A stretch of DNA of 64,000 bases from Caballeronia zhejiangensis (GCF_000698575.1 NZ_JFHD01000002.1:310001-374000), one strand, 5' to 3'; shown: positions 9,482 to 19,852, counted from the first letter of the stretch. Translations and numbers: made by a program. The notes: generated from the letters alone by a model not told the origin.

Positions 9482-10767
9482 TCGGACTGCGTCCCCGGCG
9501 CAGTTTCAAGCGGCTGCGCCAGGCGCTGTTCTCCGGCCGCCGGCCGCCGCGCTTATGCTTCACGACGGGCAATCACGTCAGGCTCTTCAAAGGTGGCGTG
9601 CAGTTCTTTCCGGCGTTGATCGAGCGGATCGACAACGCGCGCAAATCGGTGTCGCTCGAAACCTACATCTTCGCCAACGACGACATCGGTCGCGCCGTCT
9701 CCGATGCGCTCGTGCGCGCCGCCGAGCGTGGCGTCACGGTACGCGTGATCACGGATGGCATCGGCACGGAAAGCAATCTGCCGATGTTCGAGCTCTGGAA
9801 GGCGCGCGGCGTCGAGCATCGCATCTATAACCCGCATCTGCTGTTCGGTCCGCAAGGCTGGTCGCGCACGCATCGCAAGCTCGCGCTGATCGACGAGACC
9901 TTTGCGTTTTGCGGCGGCATCAATATCGTCGACGACTACGACCAGAACGGCACGCGTCTGGAGCGTCCGCGCTGGGATTTCGCGATGGAGGCGCAAGGCC
10001 CCGTCGTCAAGGACGTGCGCGAAGCGTTCGATCTCCAATGGCAGCGCATCCGGCTCGGCGTGAAGCCGCGTCAGCCGTCGCAGCCGGGTTGTGAAACGCA
10101 AGAGAGCGATCGCGCGCCCGGCCGATGGAACGCCCGTCGCGCCATGCTGGCACGCCGGCGCGCGCGTCTCGGCGAGATTCACGCGGTCGATCGCCCGTGC
10201 GTCGCTTTCGTCGCGCGCGACAATCTGCTCAACCGGCGCGCGATCGAAAAGGCGTATCTGCGGGCGATCGCGAACGCCGAGAGCGAAGTCCTGCTGGCGA
10301 ATCCTTACTTCATGCCGGGTCGCAAGCTGCGGCGCGCGCTTGTCAACGCGGCGGAGCGCGGCGTGCGCGTGTCCCTCGTCATCGGTCGTAAAGAGTTCGT
10401 CGCGCTCGATTACGCGACGCCGTTTCTCTACGGCAATCTGCTCAAGCATGGCGTGAGGATCGCCGAGTATGAGAAGACGATGCTTCACGGCAAGGTCGCG
10501 GTAGTGGACGCGGACTGGGCGACCATCGGCTCATCCAATCTCGATGCGCTTTCGCTCGTGCTCAACAACGAGGCCAACATGGTGCTCGTCAATCATTCCG
10601 AGATCGCGGGGTTGCACGACGCCATTCTTCAGGCTTTTGACGAAGGCCGCCCCATCGATGAAAAACACTATGCGGCGCGGCCCGTTACGGAGCGCACGCT
10701 TAATTGGCTGGCTTATAACACGTACCGGCTGATGATGAAGGTGATCACCATCGGGCAGTACGATTAA
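9478..10767 (+). CDS. clsB: Cardiolipin synthase B, phospholipase D superfamily
   Basis: 429 residues with two HKD phosphodiesterase motifs: HRKLALIDETFAFCGG (near residue 134) and LHGKVAVVDADWATIGSSNLD (from about residue 335). ClsB enzymes transfer a phosphatidyl group to make cardiolipin from phosphatidylglycerol and, in E. coli, phosphatidylglycerol from phosphatidylethanolamine with glycerol. The N-terminus lacks the two membrane helices of ClsA, as expected for the B type. The linker between the HKD halves (about residues 195-245) is Arg-rich and variable. It overlaps nudB by four bases. No terminator is visible after it. Confidence 0.9.
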   Translation: MIGLRPRRSFKRLRQALFSGRRPPRLCFTTGNHVRLFKGGVQFFPALIERIDNARKSVSLETYIFANDDIGRAVSDALVRAAERGVTVRVITDGIGTESNLPMFELWKARGVEHRIYNPHLLFGPQGWSRTHRKLALIDETFAFCGGINIVDDYDQNGTRLERPRWDFAMEAQGPVVKDVREAFDLQWQRIRLGVKPRQPSQPGCETQESDRAPGRWNARRAMLARRRARLGEIHAVDRPCVAFVARDNLLNRRAIEKAYLRAIANAESEVLLANPYFMPGRKLRRALVNAAERGVRVSLVIGRKEFVALDYATPFLYGNLLKHGVRIAEYEKTMLHGKVAVVDADWATIGSSNLDALSLVLNNEANMVLVNHSEIAGLHDAILQAFDEGRPIDEKHYAARPVTERTLNWLAYNTYRLMMKVITIGQYD

Positions 10768-10992
10768 CCTGCCTTTTAGCAGCGATTGCGCAAAAATACA
10801 TACCGACAAGCAGCGCTGGAGAAGGCTTCCCACGAATCGGGAAATTCGGGCAGTCACTTACAGGCAGTCCGTACATAAAACGCGACAATGAACCCCGACA
10901 TTGTTGAGATTTATCCTATAGACAAGGCTTGGCGTTTTAGAAATGCGTGTCTAAAAATCTGCTTGTATCACCAACGTTCGGCCATAATAATA

Positions 10993-11004
10993 GAACGGCC
11001 GTTC
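10993..11004. promoter_or_regulatory. Perfect 12-bp palindrome, candidate operator of the adjacent TetR regulator
   Basis: GAACGGCCGTTC lies 36 bases before the regulator start, just downstream of an AT-rich CATAATAATA that could serve as a -10. A related half (AACGTTCGG) precedes it by about 25 bases. TetR proteins bind palindromes of this size, so autoregulation is the simplest reading. Confidence 0.55.
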
Positions 11005-11039
11005 GATTTTACGGGTCACATAAGAACGGTAGGGACATC

Positions 11040-11714
11040 ATGCGAAAAGGCGAACAGACGCGGGCCGCGATTCTCGACGCAGCGCTGGAGTTGGCAAGTC
11101 GGGACGGGCTGGAAGGGCTGACGATCGGCCTGTTGGCCGAACGGATGCAAATGAGCAAGAGCGGTGTGTTTGCGCATTTCGGGTCGCGCGAGGACTTGCA
11201 GGTGGAAGTGGTGCGCGAGTACCACAGGCGCTTCGAAGATGAGGTGTTCTTTCCGAGCCTGCGTGAGGTGCGAGGCCTGCCGCGATTGCGCGCGATGATG
11301 AATCGCTGGATGGAGAAACGCATCCAGGAAGTGACCACGGGTTGTATCTATATCAGCGGAGCGGTGGAGTACGACGACCGCGCCGCGAGCGCCGTGCGCG
11401 AGCAGCTCGTGCATAGCGTGAGCATGTGGCGCGAGGCGCTGCTGCGCGCGATCCGCCAGTCGAAGGACGAAGGGCATCTGAAGGCGGAAACCGATCCGCA
11501 TCTGATGCTGTTCGAGCTGTACAGCTTTACGCTCGGCCTGCATCACGACGCGCGCTTCCTGCATCTGCCGGAAGCCGTGCAACTGACGCGGGACGCGCTG
11601 GAAAAGACGATTCAGTCGTATCAGACGTCGAGTGCGGGCGCGAATGGAAGCGTTGCGCAGCCGACTCCGATCCCGGCCACGAATCTGACATCGCAACAGA
11701 CCGACAGCCGTTAG
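11040..11714 (+). CDS. TetR/AcrR family regulator of the adjacent fatty-acid genes
   Basis: 224 residues. An N-terminal TetR helix-turn-helix (TRAAILDAALELASRDGLEG, then MQMSKSGVFAHFGSREDLQ, ending near residue 60) and a ligand domain with HLMLFELYSFTLGLHHDARFL. The C-terminal 35 residues are disordered. It is transcribed with the acyl-CoA dehydrogenase 69 bases downstream. In betaproteobacteria a TetR regulator named FadP has been described for fatty-acid degradation genes; this is a good candidate by position, but I cannot prove orthology. The ATG at 11040 follows a GGTAGGGA ribosome site; upstream in-frame codons would run through the palindrome. Confidence 0.88.
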   Translation: MRKGEQTRAAILDAALELASRDGLEGLTIGLLAERMQMSKSGVFAHFGSREDLQVEVVREYHRRFEDEVFFPSLREVRGLPRLRAMMNRWMEKRIQEVTTGCIYISGAVEYDDRAASAVREQLVHSVSMWREALLRAIRQSKDEGHLKAETDPHLMLFELYSFTLGLHHDARFLHLPEAVQLTRDALEKTIQSYQTSSAGANGSVAQPTPIPATNLTSQQTDSR

Positions 11715-11783
11715 CGGCGCCGTTCGAATCGACAAAGGGTTCGGCGGCGCGCAACCAGACGCTTGAAGAAACTGGAGAGACTC

Positions 11784-13571
11784 ATGGGAAAGTACGCCGC
11801 CCCCCTTCGCGACATGCAGTTCGTGCTGCACGAAGTGCTGAACGTGGAAGCCGAATTGAAGAGCATGCCGAAGCATGCCGACCTCGACGCCGACACCATC
11901 AATCAGGTGCTCGAGGAAGCCGGGAAGTTCTGCTCCGAAGTCGTGTTCCCGCTCAATCAGAGCGGCGACCGCGAAGGCTGCACTTACGAGGGCGATGGCG
12001 TCGTGAAGACGCCTGCCGGCTTCAAGGAAGCTTATCGGCAGTACATCGATGCAGGCTGGCCCGCGCTCGGATGCGATCCCGAGTACGGCGGCCAGGGCTT
12101 GCCCGCGTTCGTGAACAACGCGCTCTACGAAATGCTCAACTCGGCGAATCAGGCCTGGACGATGTATCCGGGCCTGTCGCACGGCGCCTACGAATGCCTG
12201 CATGCGCACGGCACGCCGGAGCAGAAGTCGACGTATCTCTCGAAGCTCGTCTCGGGCGAGTGGACCGGCACGATGTGCCTCACGGAACCGCATTGCGGAA
12301 CGGACCTCGGCATTCTGCGCACGAAGGCCGAGCCGAATCCCGACGGCTCGTACGCGCTCACCGGCACGAAGATCTTCATTTCGAGCGGCGAGCACGACAT
12401 GGCCGAGAACATCGTTCATCTGGTGCTCGCGCGTCTGCCCGGCGCGCCGATGGGCACCAAGGGCATCTCGCTTTTCATCGTGCCGAAGTTCGTACCGGAC
12501 GCGAACGGTGCGGTCGGTGCGCGCAACGACATCAAGTGCGGCTCGATCGAGCACAAGATGGGCATTCACGGCAACGCGACCTGCGTGATGAACCTCGACG
12601 GCGCGAAGGGCTGGCTCGTCGGCGAGTCGAACAAGGGCTTGAACGCGATGTTCGTGATGATGAACGCAGCGCGTCTGGGCGTTGGCATGCAGGGTCTCGG
12701 GCTGACTGAAGTCGCGTATCAGAACTCGCTCGTGTACGCGAAAGAGCGTCTGCAGATGCGCTCGCTGACCGGCCCGAAGGCGCCGGAGAAGGCCGCCGAT
12801 CCGATCATCGTGCATCCGGATGTGCGTCGCATGCTGCTCACGCAGAAGGCCTATGCCGAGGCAGGCCGCGCGTTCACGTATTGGGCGGCGTTGAATATCG
12901 ACAAGGAACTGTCGCATGCGGATGAAGCCGTGCGCGCCGAAGCCGCCGATTTTGTCGCGCTGCTGACGCCGGTCATCAAGGCTTTCCTGACCGATAACGC
13001 GTTCGAAGGCACGAACATGGCGATGCAGATCTACGGCGGACATGGCTTCATCTCCGAATGGGGCATGGAGCAATACGTCCGCGATGCGCGCATCAACATG
13101 ATCTACGAGGGCACGAATTCCATTCAGGCGCTGGACCTGCTGGGCCGCAAGATTCTCGGCGACATGGGCGCGAAGCTGAAGCGCTTCGGCAAGCTGGTTG
13201 CGGACTTCGTCGAGCAGGAAGGCGTGAAGCCGGAGATGCAGGAGTTCATCAATCCGCTCGCGGATATCGGCGAGAAGGTGCAGAAGCTCACGATGGAGAT
13301 CGGCATGAAGGCCATGCAGAATCCCGATGAGGTCGGGGCTGCTGCTGTGCCCTACCTGCGCACTGTCGGGCATCTCGTGTTTTCTTATTTCTGGGCGCGG
13401 ATGGCGAGGGTTGCGCTCGATCGTGCCTCTGGCGGTGATGCTTTCTATAAGGCCAAGCTGGCCACCGCGCGGTTCTATTTCGCCAAGCTGCTGCCTGAGA
13501 CCGCTTCTACGATTCGCGCTGCTCGGGCCGGTGCCAAGCCTATGATGGATTACGACGAAGCGTTGTTTTGA
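11784..13571 (+). CDS. Acyl-CoA dehydrogenase (long FadE type, about 595 residues)
   Basis: An FAD-dependent acyl-CoA dehydrogenase carrying out the first step of beta-oxidation. The substrate loop and FAD-binding middle domain show MCLTEPHCGTDLG and FISSGEHD; the catalytic glutamate lies in YEGTNSIQALDLLGRKIL near residue 441. At 595 residues it is longer than short-chain enzymes (about 380) and has the extra C-terminal helical domain of the very-long-chain/FadE-like group, similar in size to Bacillus subtilis FadE. An ATG at 11784 with GGAGAG upstream is preferred over an in-frame TTG at 11763. The N-terminal KYAAPLRDMQFVLHEVL is typical of this subfamily. Confidence 0.93.
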   Translation: MGKYAAPLRDMQFVLHEVLNVEAELKSMPKHADLDADTINQVLEEAGKFCSEVVFPLNQSGDREGCTYEGDGVVKTPAGFKEAYRQYIDAGWPALGCDPEYGGQGLPAFVNNALYEMLNSANQAWTMYPGLSHGAYECLHAHGTPEQKSTYLSKLVSGEWTGTMCLTEPHCGTDLGILRTKAEPNPDGSYALTGTKIFISSGEHDMAENIVHLVLARLPGAPMGTKGISLFIVPKFVPDANGAVGARNDIKCGSIEHKMGIHGNATCVMNLDGAKGWLVGESNKGLNAMFVMMNAARLGVGMQGLGLTEVAYQNSLVYAKERLQMRSLTGPKAPEKAADPIIVHPDVRRMLLTQKAYAEAGRAFTYWAALNIDKELSHADEAVRAEAADFVALLTPVIKAFLTDNAFEGTNMAMQIYGGHGFISEWGMEQYVRDARINMIYEGTNSIQALDLLGRKILGDMGAKLKRFGKLVADFVEQEGVKPEMQEFINPLADIGEKVQKLTMEIGMKAMQNPDEVGAAAVPYLRTVGHLVFSYFWARMARVALDRASGGDAFYKAKLATARFYFAKLLPETASTIRAARAGAKPMMDYDEALF

Positions 13572-13572
13572 T

Positions 13573-13740
13573 GTTTTTGCTTTCGCTTCTGCTTTCGCTT
13601 TCGGGTGATCCCGTTTTCGTGTCGGTCTATTAGCTCTGCCCCTGTGCGGGGCGGCAGTGCTAATGGACCGACGCGAAAACAGGATTGCACGAAGGCGGAA
13701 GCGAACCCGAGCGAAAGCGAAAGCGAACAAAAAAGCGAAA
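13573..13740. repeat. Nested palindromic intergenic element (REP/MITE-like) between fadE-like and fadN-like genes
   Basis: The core is a hairpin of about 78 bases: ATCCCGTTTTCGTGTCGGTC from 13608 pairs with its near-exact reverse complement ending at 13685, around the GC-rich centre CCCCTGTGCGGGG (13640-13652). Outer arms are a pyrimidine-rich CTTTCGCTT repeat (13573-13604) and a matching purine-rich GCGAAAGCG repeat (13706-13740). The GCCCCTGTGCGGGGC core looks like a sequence that I recall recurring between genes in Paraburkholderia and Caballeronia. It carries no transposase. Confidence 0.7.
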
Positions 13741-13792
13741 GCCGCAGCAAGACGAAACCCCAAACATTCACGAACCCCGGAGTGACCCCACC

Positions 13793-16213
13793 GTGAACGT
13801 CAAAAAAGTCGCCGTGCTCGGCGCGGGAGTGATGGGCGCGCAGATCGCCGCCCATCTGATCAACGCCCGCGTCCCGGTCATGCTCTTCGACCTTCCGGCC
13901 AAGGAAGGCCCGAAGAACGCCATTGCGCTGAAGGCCATCGAGAACCTCAAGAAGCTGTCGCCCGCCCCGTTCGGCGTGAAAGACGACGCTCAGTACATCG
14001 AACCCGCGAACTACGACGACGACATCGAGAAACTGAAAGAATGTGATCTCGTGATCGAAGCCATCGCCGAGCGCATGGACTGGAAGCACGATCTCTACAA
14101 GAAGGTCGCACCGCACATCGCGCCGCACGCGATCTTCGCGAGCAACACGTCGGGCCTGTCGATCACGGAGCTGTCGAACGGCTTCTCCGATGAACTCAAA
14201 TCGCGCTTCTGCGGCGTGCACTTCTTCAATCCGCCGCGCTACATGCATCTGGTCGAGCTGATCCCGACCGCATCCACGAAGCCCGAGATCCTCGATCAAC
14301 TCGAAACGTTCCTGACGAGCGTGATCGGCAAGGGCGTCGTGCGCGCAAAAGACACGCCGAACTTCATCGCGAATCGCGTCGGTGTGTTCTCGATTCTCGC
14401 GGTCATCGCCGAAGCCGAAAAGTTCGGCCTGCGCTTCGACGAAGTCGACGATCTCACCGGCTCGCGCCTCGGCCGCGCGAAGTCCGCGACGTTCCGCACA
14501 GCCGATGTCGTCGGTCTCGACACGATGGCGCACGTCATCAAGACGATGCAGGACAACCTGCCCGACGATCCGTTCTTCGCCGTCTACAAGACGCCGCCCG
14601 TGCTCGACGCGCTCGTCAAGAACGGCGCGCTCGGCCAGAAGACGGGCGCGGGTTTCTATCGCAAGGAAGGCAAGGCGATCAAGGTTCTCGATCCGAAGAC
14701 GGCTTCTTATGTCGAGGGCGGCCCGAAAGCCGACGAACTCATCGGCCGCATTCTGAAGCGTCCGCCAGCCGAGCGTTTCAAGCTCTTGCGCGAAACCGAC
14801 AACAAGCAGGCGCAGTTCCTCTGGGCGATCTTCCGCGACGTGTTCCATTACGTCGCGGTCCATCTGGAATCGATCGCGGACAACGCGCGCGACGTCGATC
14901 TCGCGATCCGCTGGGGCTTCGGCTGGAACCAGGGACCGTTCGAAAGCTGGCAAGCCGCGGGCTGGCAGCAGATCGCGAAGTGGGTCCAGGAAGACATCGA
15001 TGCAGGCAAGGCGCTCTCGAACGCGCCGCTGCCCGCATGGGTGCTCGATGGTCCCGTCGCCGAGAAGAGCGGCGTGCACACGGACGAAGGTTCGTGGTCG
15101 CCCGCCGCGCGCCGTTTCGAGCCGCGCTCGACGCTGCCCGTGTACGAGAAGCAGGTGTTCCGCGCGCCGCTCGTCGGTGAGACGGGCGCCGATCCGAAGA
15201 CCTACGGCAAGACGCTCTTCGAAACCGAAAACGTGCGCGCGTGGCTCGACGACGATCAAAGCGATGTCGTGATCGTGTCGTTCAAGTCGAAGATGAACAC
15301 CATCGGTCCGGGCGTGATCGAGGGCCTCACGCAAGCCATCGAACTCGCGGAGAAGGAATACCGTGGCGTCGTGATCTGGCAGCCGACTTCGCTGCAACTC
15401 GGCGCGCCCGGCGGTCCGTTCTCGGCGGGCGCGAATCTCGAAGAAGCGATGCCCGCGTTCATGATGGGCGGCGCGAAGGGCATCGAGCCGTTCGTGAAAA
15501 AGTTCCAGCAAGGCATGATGCGCGTGAAATACGCGAACGTGCCGGTCGTGTCGGCGGTTTCGGGCATTGCGCTCGGCGGCGGTTGCGAGCTGCTGCTGCA
15601 TTCGGCGAAGCGCGTCGCGCATGTCGAGAGTTATATCGGTCTCGTCGAAGTGGGCGTCGGTCTCGTGCCGGCGGGCGGCGGTCTCAAGGAAGCGGCACTG
15701 CGCGCGGCGGAAGCGGCGAGCGCCGTCAACGCGACCAGCGATCTGCTCAAGTTCCTGCAGAAGTCCTTCGAAAACGCGGCGATGGCGAAAGTGTCGTCCT
15801 CCGCATTCGATGCCCGCGCGATGGGCTATCTGAAGCCGTCCGACACGATCGTCTTCAACGTGCACGAACTGCTCGACATCGCGAAGAAGGAAGCGCGCGC
15901 ATTGAGCGCATCGGGCTATCGTCCGCCGTTGCGCGCGAAGCAGGTGCCGGTCGCGGGCCGCTCGGCGATCTCGACGATCAAGGCGTCGCTCGTCAACATG
16001 CGCGACGGGCGCTTCATCAGCGATCACGACTATCTGATCGCGAGCCGTATCGCCGAAGCCGTGTGCGGCGGCGATGTCGAAGCGGGCAGTCTCGTCGACG
16101 AAGAATGGCTGCTGGCGCTGGAGCGCCGCGCGTTCGTCGAGCTGCTCGGCACGCAAAAGACGCAAGAGCGAATCATGGGCATGTTGCAGACCGGCAAGCC
16201 GGTGCGTAACTAA
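13793..16213 (+). CDS. 3-hydroxyacyl-CoA dehydrogenase / enoyl-CoA hydratase fusion (FadN type)
   Basis: 806 residues. The N-terminal NAD-binding dehydrogenase half (KKVAVLGAGVMGAQIAAHLI; HFFNPPRYMHLVELIP near residues 143-158) is followed by a crotonase-like hydratase half (from about residue 490; PFSAGANLEEAMPAF, SGIALGGGCELLLH). The order is dehydrogenase first, as in Bacillus FadN and opposite to E. coli FadB, where hydratase comes first. It carries out steps two and three of beta-oxidation. The GTG at 13793 opens VNVKKVAVLG, the expected N-terminus; further upstream the frame runs through the palindromic element. The thiolase gene follows 15 bases later. Confidence 0.93.
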   Translation: MNVKKVAVLGAGVMGAQIAAHLINARVPVMLFDLPAKEGPKNAIALKAIENLKKLSPAPFGVKDDAQYIEPANYDDDIEKLKECDLVIEAIAERMDWKHDLYKKVAPHIAPHAIFASNTSGLSITELSNGFSDELKSRFCGVHFFNPPRYMHLVELIPTASTKPEILDQLETFLTSVIGKGVVRAKDTPNFIANRVGVFSILAVIAEAEKFGLRFDEVDDLTGSRLGRAKSATFRTADVVGLDTMAHVIKTMQDNLPDDPFFAVYKTPPVLDALVKNGALGQKTGAGFYRKEGKAIKVLDPKTASYVEGGPKADELIGRILKRPPAERFKLLRETDNKQAQFLWAIFRDVFHYVAVHLESIADNARDVDLAIRWGFGWNQGPFESWQAAGWQQIAKWVQEDIDAGKALSNAPLPAWVLDGPVAEKSGVHTDEGSWSPAARRFEPRSTLPVYEKQVFRAPLVGETGADPKTYGKTLFETENVRAWLDDDQSDVVIVSFKSKMNTIGPGVIEGLTQAIELAEKEYRGVVIWQPTSLQLGAPGGPFSAGANLEEAMPAFMMGGAKGIEPFVKKFQQGMMRVKYANVPVVSAVSGIALGGGCELLLHSAKRVAHVESYIGLVEVGVGLVPAGGGLKEAALRAAEAASAVNATSDLLKFLQKSFENAAMAKVSSSAFDARAMGYLKPSDTIVFNVHELLDIAKKEARALSASGYRPPLRAKQVPVAGRSAISTIKASLVNMRDGRFISDHDYLIASRIAEAVCGGDVEAGSLVDEEWLLALERRAFVELLGTQKTQERIMGMLQTGKPVRN

Positions 16214-16228
16214 GCGGAGCTGCATAAG

Positions 16229-17428
<1,200 letters not shown>

Positions 17429-17481
17429 TGCAAACGGTCCGCGAGTGCCGAAAGCTCGCGGGCCGACAAAGGAGACAGCGG

Positions 17482-18246
17482 ATGGAGATTCAGATCGAAC
17501 GCGCGGACGGCGTGCTGAGCATCGTGCTCAATCGTCCGGAAAAGAAGAACGCGATCACCGCGGCGATGTATCAGGAAATGGCCGACGGCCTCTACGAAGC
17601 CGAGATGGACCCGACCGTGCGCGCGGTGCTGATCCGCGCGAACGGCACGACGTTCTCCGCCGGCAACGACCTCGATGACTTCCTGAACGATCCGCCGAAG
17701 GGACTCGACGCGCCCGTCTTCCAGTTCCTGCGGCGCATCGCCGGCTTTCCGAAGCCGATCGTCGCGGCGGTCGCGGGCACGGCGGTCGGCATCGGCACGA
17801 CGATGCTCCTGCATTGCGACATCGTCTACGCGAGCCCGAACGCGAAGTTCTCGCTGCCGTTTTCGCAACTGGGGCTGTGTCCGGAAGCGGCGTCGAGCCT
17901 GCTGCTGCCGCGCACGGCGGGTTATCAGCGCGCGGCGGAAAAGCTCTTGCTGGGCGAAGCGTTCGACGTGAACGAAGCGATCGGCATGGGCTTCCTCAAC
18001 GGCGCGATCGATGCCGCCGAACTCGACGCCTACGCGTTCGACAAGGCGAAGCGGCTCGCGCTCTTGCCGGCGTCGTCGCTGCGCGTGACCAAGTCGCTGA
18101 TGAAAGGCGCGCACGCGCACGAAGTGACCGCGCGCATGGAAGACGAAGCCGCGCATTTCTCGCGGATGCTCGTCGCGCCCGAAGCGCGCGAGGCGTTTCA
18201 GGCGTTCTTCGAGAAGCGCAAGCCGGACTTCAGCAAGTTCGAATAG
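17482..18246 (+). CDS. Enoyl-CoA hydratase/isomerase family protein
   Basis: 254 residues of the crotonase fold. The oxyanion-hole strands are visible: TTFSAGNDLDDF (near residue 55) and GTAVGIGTTMLLHCDIVYAS (about 96-115). FSLPFSQLGLCPEAASSLLLP follows, but the usual second catalytic glutamate of hydratases is not obvious; the E of LCPEAA may serve, as in isomerase-like members. Start codon ATG with GGAGA 8-12 bases upstream. It is the last gene of the fatty-acid cluster, 53 bases after the thiolase. It could supply hydratase or delta3,delta2-isomerase activity for unsaturated acids. It converges with fdhD. Confidence 0.9.
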   Translation: MEIQIERADGVLSIVLNRPEKKNAITAAMYQEMADGLYEAEMDPTVRAVLIRANGTTFSAGNDLDDFLNDPPKGLDAPVFQFLRRIAGFPKPIVAAVAGTAVGIGTTMLLHCDIVYASPNAKFSLPFSQLGLCPEAASSLLLPRTAGYQRAAEKLLLGEAFDVNEAIGMGFLNGAIDAAELDAYAFDKAKRLALLPASSLRVTKSLMKGAHAHEVTARMEDEAAHFSRMLVAPEAREAFQAFFEKRKPDFSKFE

Positions 18247-18252
18247 CGCGCT

Positions 18253-19080
18253 TCACTCGACATCGTATTCGACGAAGCTGTTCTCGCGCGCGAAGCTGAC
18301 GAGCCGCAGGCCCGCCTGCATCGCGATCGAAATGGCGAGCGAGGTCGGCGCGGAAATCGTCGCGATCATCGGCACGCCGACGCGCGCCGATTTGCGCACG
18401 AGTTCATAGCTCGCGCGGCTCGACAGGAACACGAAACCTTGCGTCGTGTCCTCGCGGCGCAGGATCAACTGGCCGATGAGCTTGTCGAGCGCGTTATGCC
18501 GCCCGACGTCCTCGAAGGCGTAGCGCACTGCGCCGTTTTCGTCGCACCACGCGGCGGCGTGCAGACCGCCCGTCAGCTTCGTCAATTGCTGATGCGCGGG
18601 CAATTCGCGCGCGGCGCGTTCGATCGCATCGGGCGCGAGACGATTCAGAAAGCCGGTCTCCGGCACGCGTTCCGGCTGAAGATCGAGCAAGTCGATGCTT
18701 TCGATGCCGCACACGCCGCATCCGGTGCGCCCGGCGAGCGCGCGCCGCTTGTCCTTCAGCGACGCGAAAGCCCGCTGCACGACCTGCAGATGCACTTCCG
18801 CATGCGGCAACGCGACGCCGTCATCCCGCAAATAAACCTCGATATCGTGGATATCGCTGCCGCGCTCAACTATGCCTTCCGTCATCGAGAAGCCCACTGC
18901 GAACGCTTCGAGATCGCGTGGCGTGCACATCATCACCGCGTGCGAAATGCCGTTGAAAACCAGCGCGACGGGCCATTCCTGACCGACGTTGTCAGCGGCG
19001 ATCGCAACTTCGTTCTTGCGATGCCTGCGCACCTGGCGCTCGACGAAGCCGGGTTGGTCGTCGGTTTCGAGTTGTTCCAC
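18253..19080 (-). CDS. fdhD: Formate dehydrogenase accessory sulfurtransferase FdhD
   Basis: 275 residues. FdhD passes sulfur from IscS to the molybdenum/bis-MGD cofactor of formate dehydrogenase. The conserved CxxC of the family is present as TGCGVCGIE (Cys121, Cys124). The RYAFEDVGRHNALDKLIG and SSRASYELVRKSARVG blocks are also typical. It is transcribed leftwards, convergent with the enoyl-CoA hydratase gene and divergent from the nitrate-reductase-associated gene. No formate dehydrogenase genes lie in the window, so its client enzyme must be encoded elsewhere. Confidence 0.95.
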   Translation of the reverse strand: MEQLETDDQPGFVERQVRRHRKNEVAIAADNVGQEWPVALVFNGISHAVMMCTPRDLEAFAVGFSMTEGIVERGSDIHDIEVYLRDDGVALPHAEVHLQVVQRAFASLKDKRRALAGRTGCGVCGIESIDLLDLQPERVPETGFLNRLAPDAIERAARELPAHQQLTKLTGGLHAAAWCDENGAVRYAFEDVGRHNALDKLIGQLILRREDTTQGFVFLSSRASYELVRKSARVGVPMIATISAPTSLAISIAMQAGLRLVSFARENSFVEYDVE

Positions 19081-19270
19081 TTCAATGCTCCTGACCGCTC
19101 ACTTCGAGTAAAGTCGGGTATGTGACTTGCTGCCAAAAGTTGCTGTCCGCACGCATCGCGACGCGAACAGCGGCTAGATTGCAATGGTTCCAGCCAGATC
19201 CAAGGCCCTACAATAACTTAAGCGGGCATCGCGCGCCGCGCCGCCCGCTTCAATCCAACGAGGCTTCGCT

Positions 19271-19750
19271 ATGGGACTTTACGACGCCGCGCGTCTCTTC
19301 GGATTCGAAGTCGAATCCTCTGACAATCTGCGCTTCATTCCGCTTGCCGTGCGCTTCAATCTCGACCGCTTCGGCATGCGCATCTCGCTTGACCAATGGC
19401 AGCAGCTTCCTTACGAAGATCGCGCGTTGCTGGCGCGCTTTCCGATCGAAGAAGAGGCCGAGCTCGAGAAGAACTTCGACCTCGCGCTTGAAGAGATGCT
19501 GAAGACGCACGCCAATGCCGCGCCCGAAAAGATCGAACGCGACCCCGATCCGGTGTGGATGCACGCCGATGCCGTGCCGGAAACCGTGATCCGTCAAAGC
19601 AGCCTCTCCGGGATCAGCGCGCCGAGTCTCGATCGCTGGGGCCAACTCGATCGTTTCCAGCGTTACGCGCTCGCGAAACTCTCGCGCAACACGGACAAGG
19701 TCAATCACGATTTCCTGCCCGCGATGAAAGAGTTCGGTCTCACGGAGTGA
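19271..19750 (+). CDS. Nitrate-reductase-associated family protein
   Basis: 159 residues. Matches my recollection of the small conserved family called nitrate reductase associated protein (LFGFEVESSDNLRFIPLAVRF; LDRWGQLDRFQRYALAKLS near the C-terminus). These proteins are found next to nitrate assimilation or molybdoenzyme genes in many bacteria, but no activity is known. Its divergent neighbour fdhD also serves a molybdoenzyme, which fits. A NarK-like transporter lies about 6 kb away. There is no nitrate reductase in the window. Confidence 0.8.
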   Translation: MGLYDAARLFGFEVESSDNLRFIPLAVRFNLDRFGMRISLDQWQQLPYEDRALLARFPIEEEAELEKNFDLALEEMLKTHANAAPEKIERDPDPVWMHADAVPETVIRQSSLSGISAPSLDRWGQLDRFQRYALAKLSRNTDKVNHDFLPAMKEFGLTE

Positions 19751-19831
19751 GCACGCGGCTCGCAAACGTTAAGCAGCCGCTTTAATCAGATTATTTGCGG
19801 GTGAGCCCTAAATGTCGGGCGAGATGCGCCG

Positions 19832-19852
19832 TTAATGGACGTTATCCATTAA
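19832..19852. promoter_or_regulatory. 8+5+8 inverted repeat upstream of the c-di-GMP protein
   Basis: TTAATGGA (19832-19839), spacer CGTTA, TCCATTAA (19845-19852); the arms are perfect complements. It lies 75 bases before the GGDEF-EAL gene. It is AT-rich relative to its surroundings and has no T-tract, so a protein-binding operator is likelier than a terminator. Confidence 0.5.
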
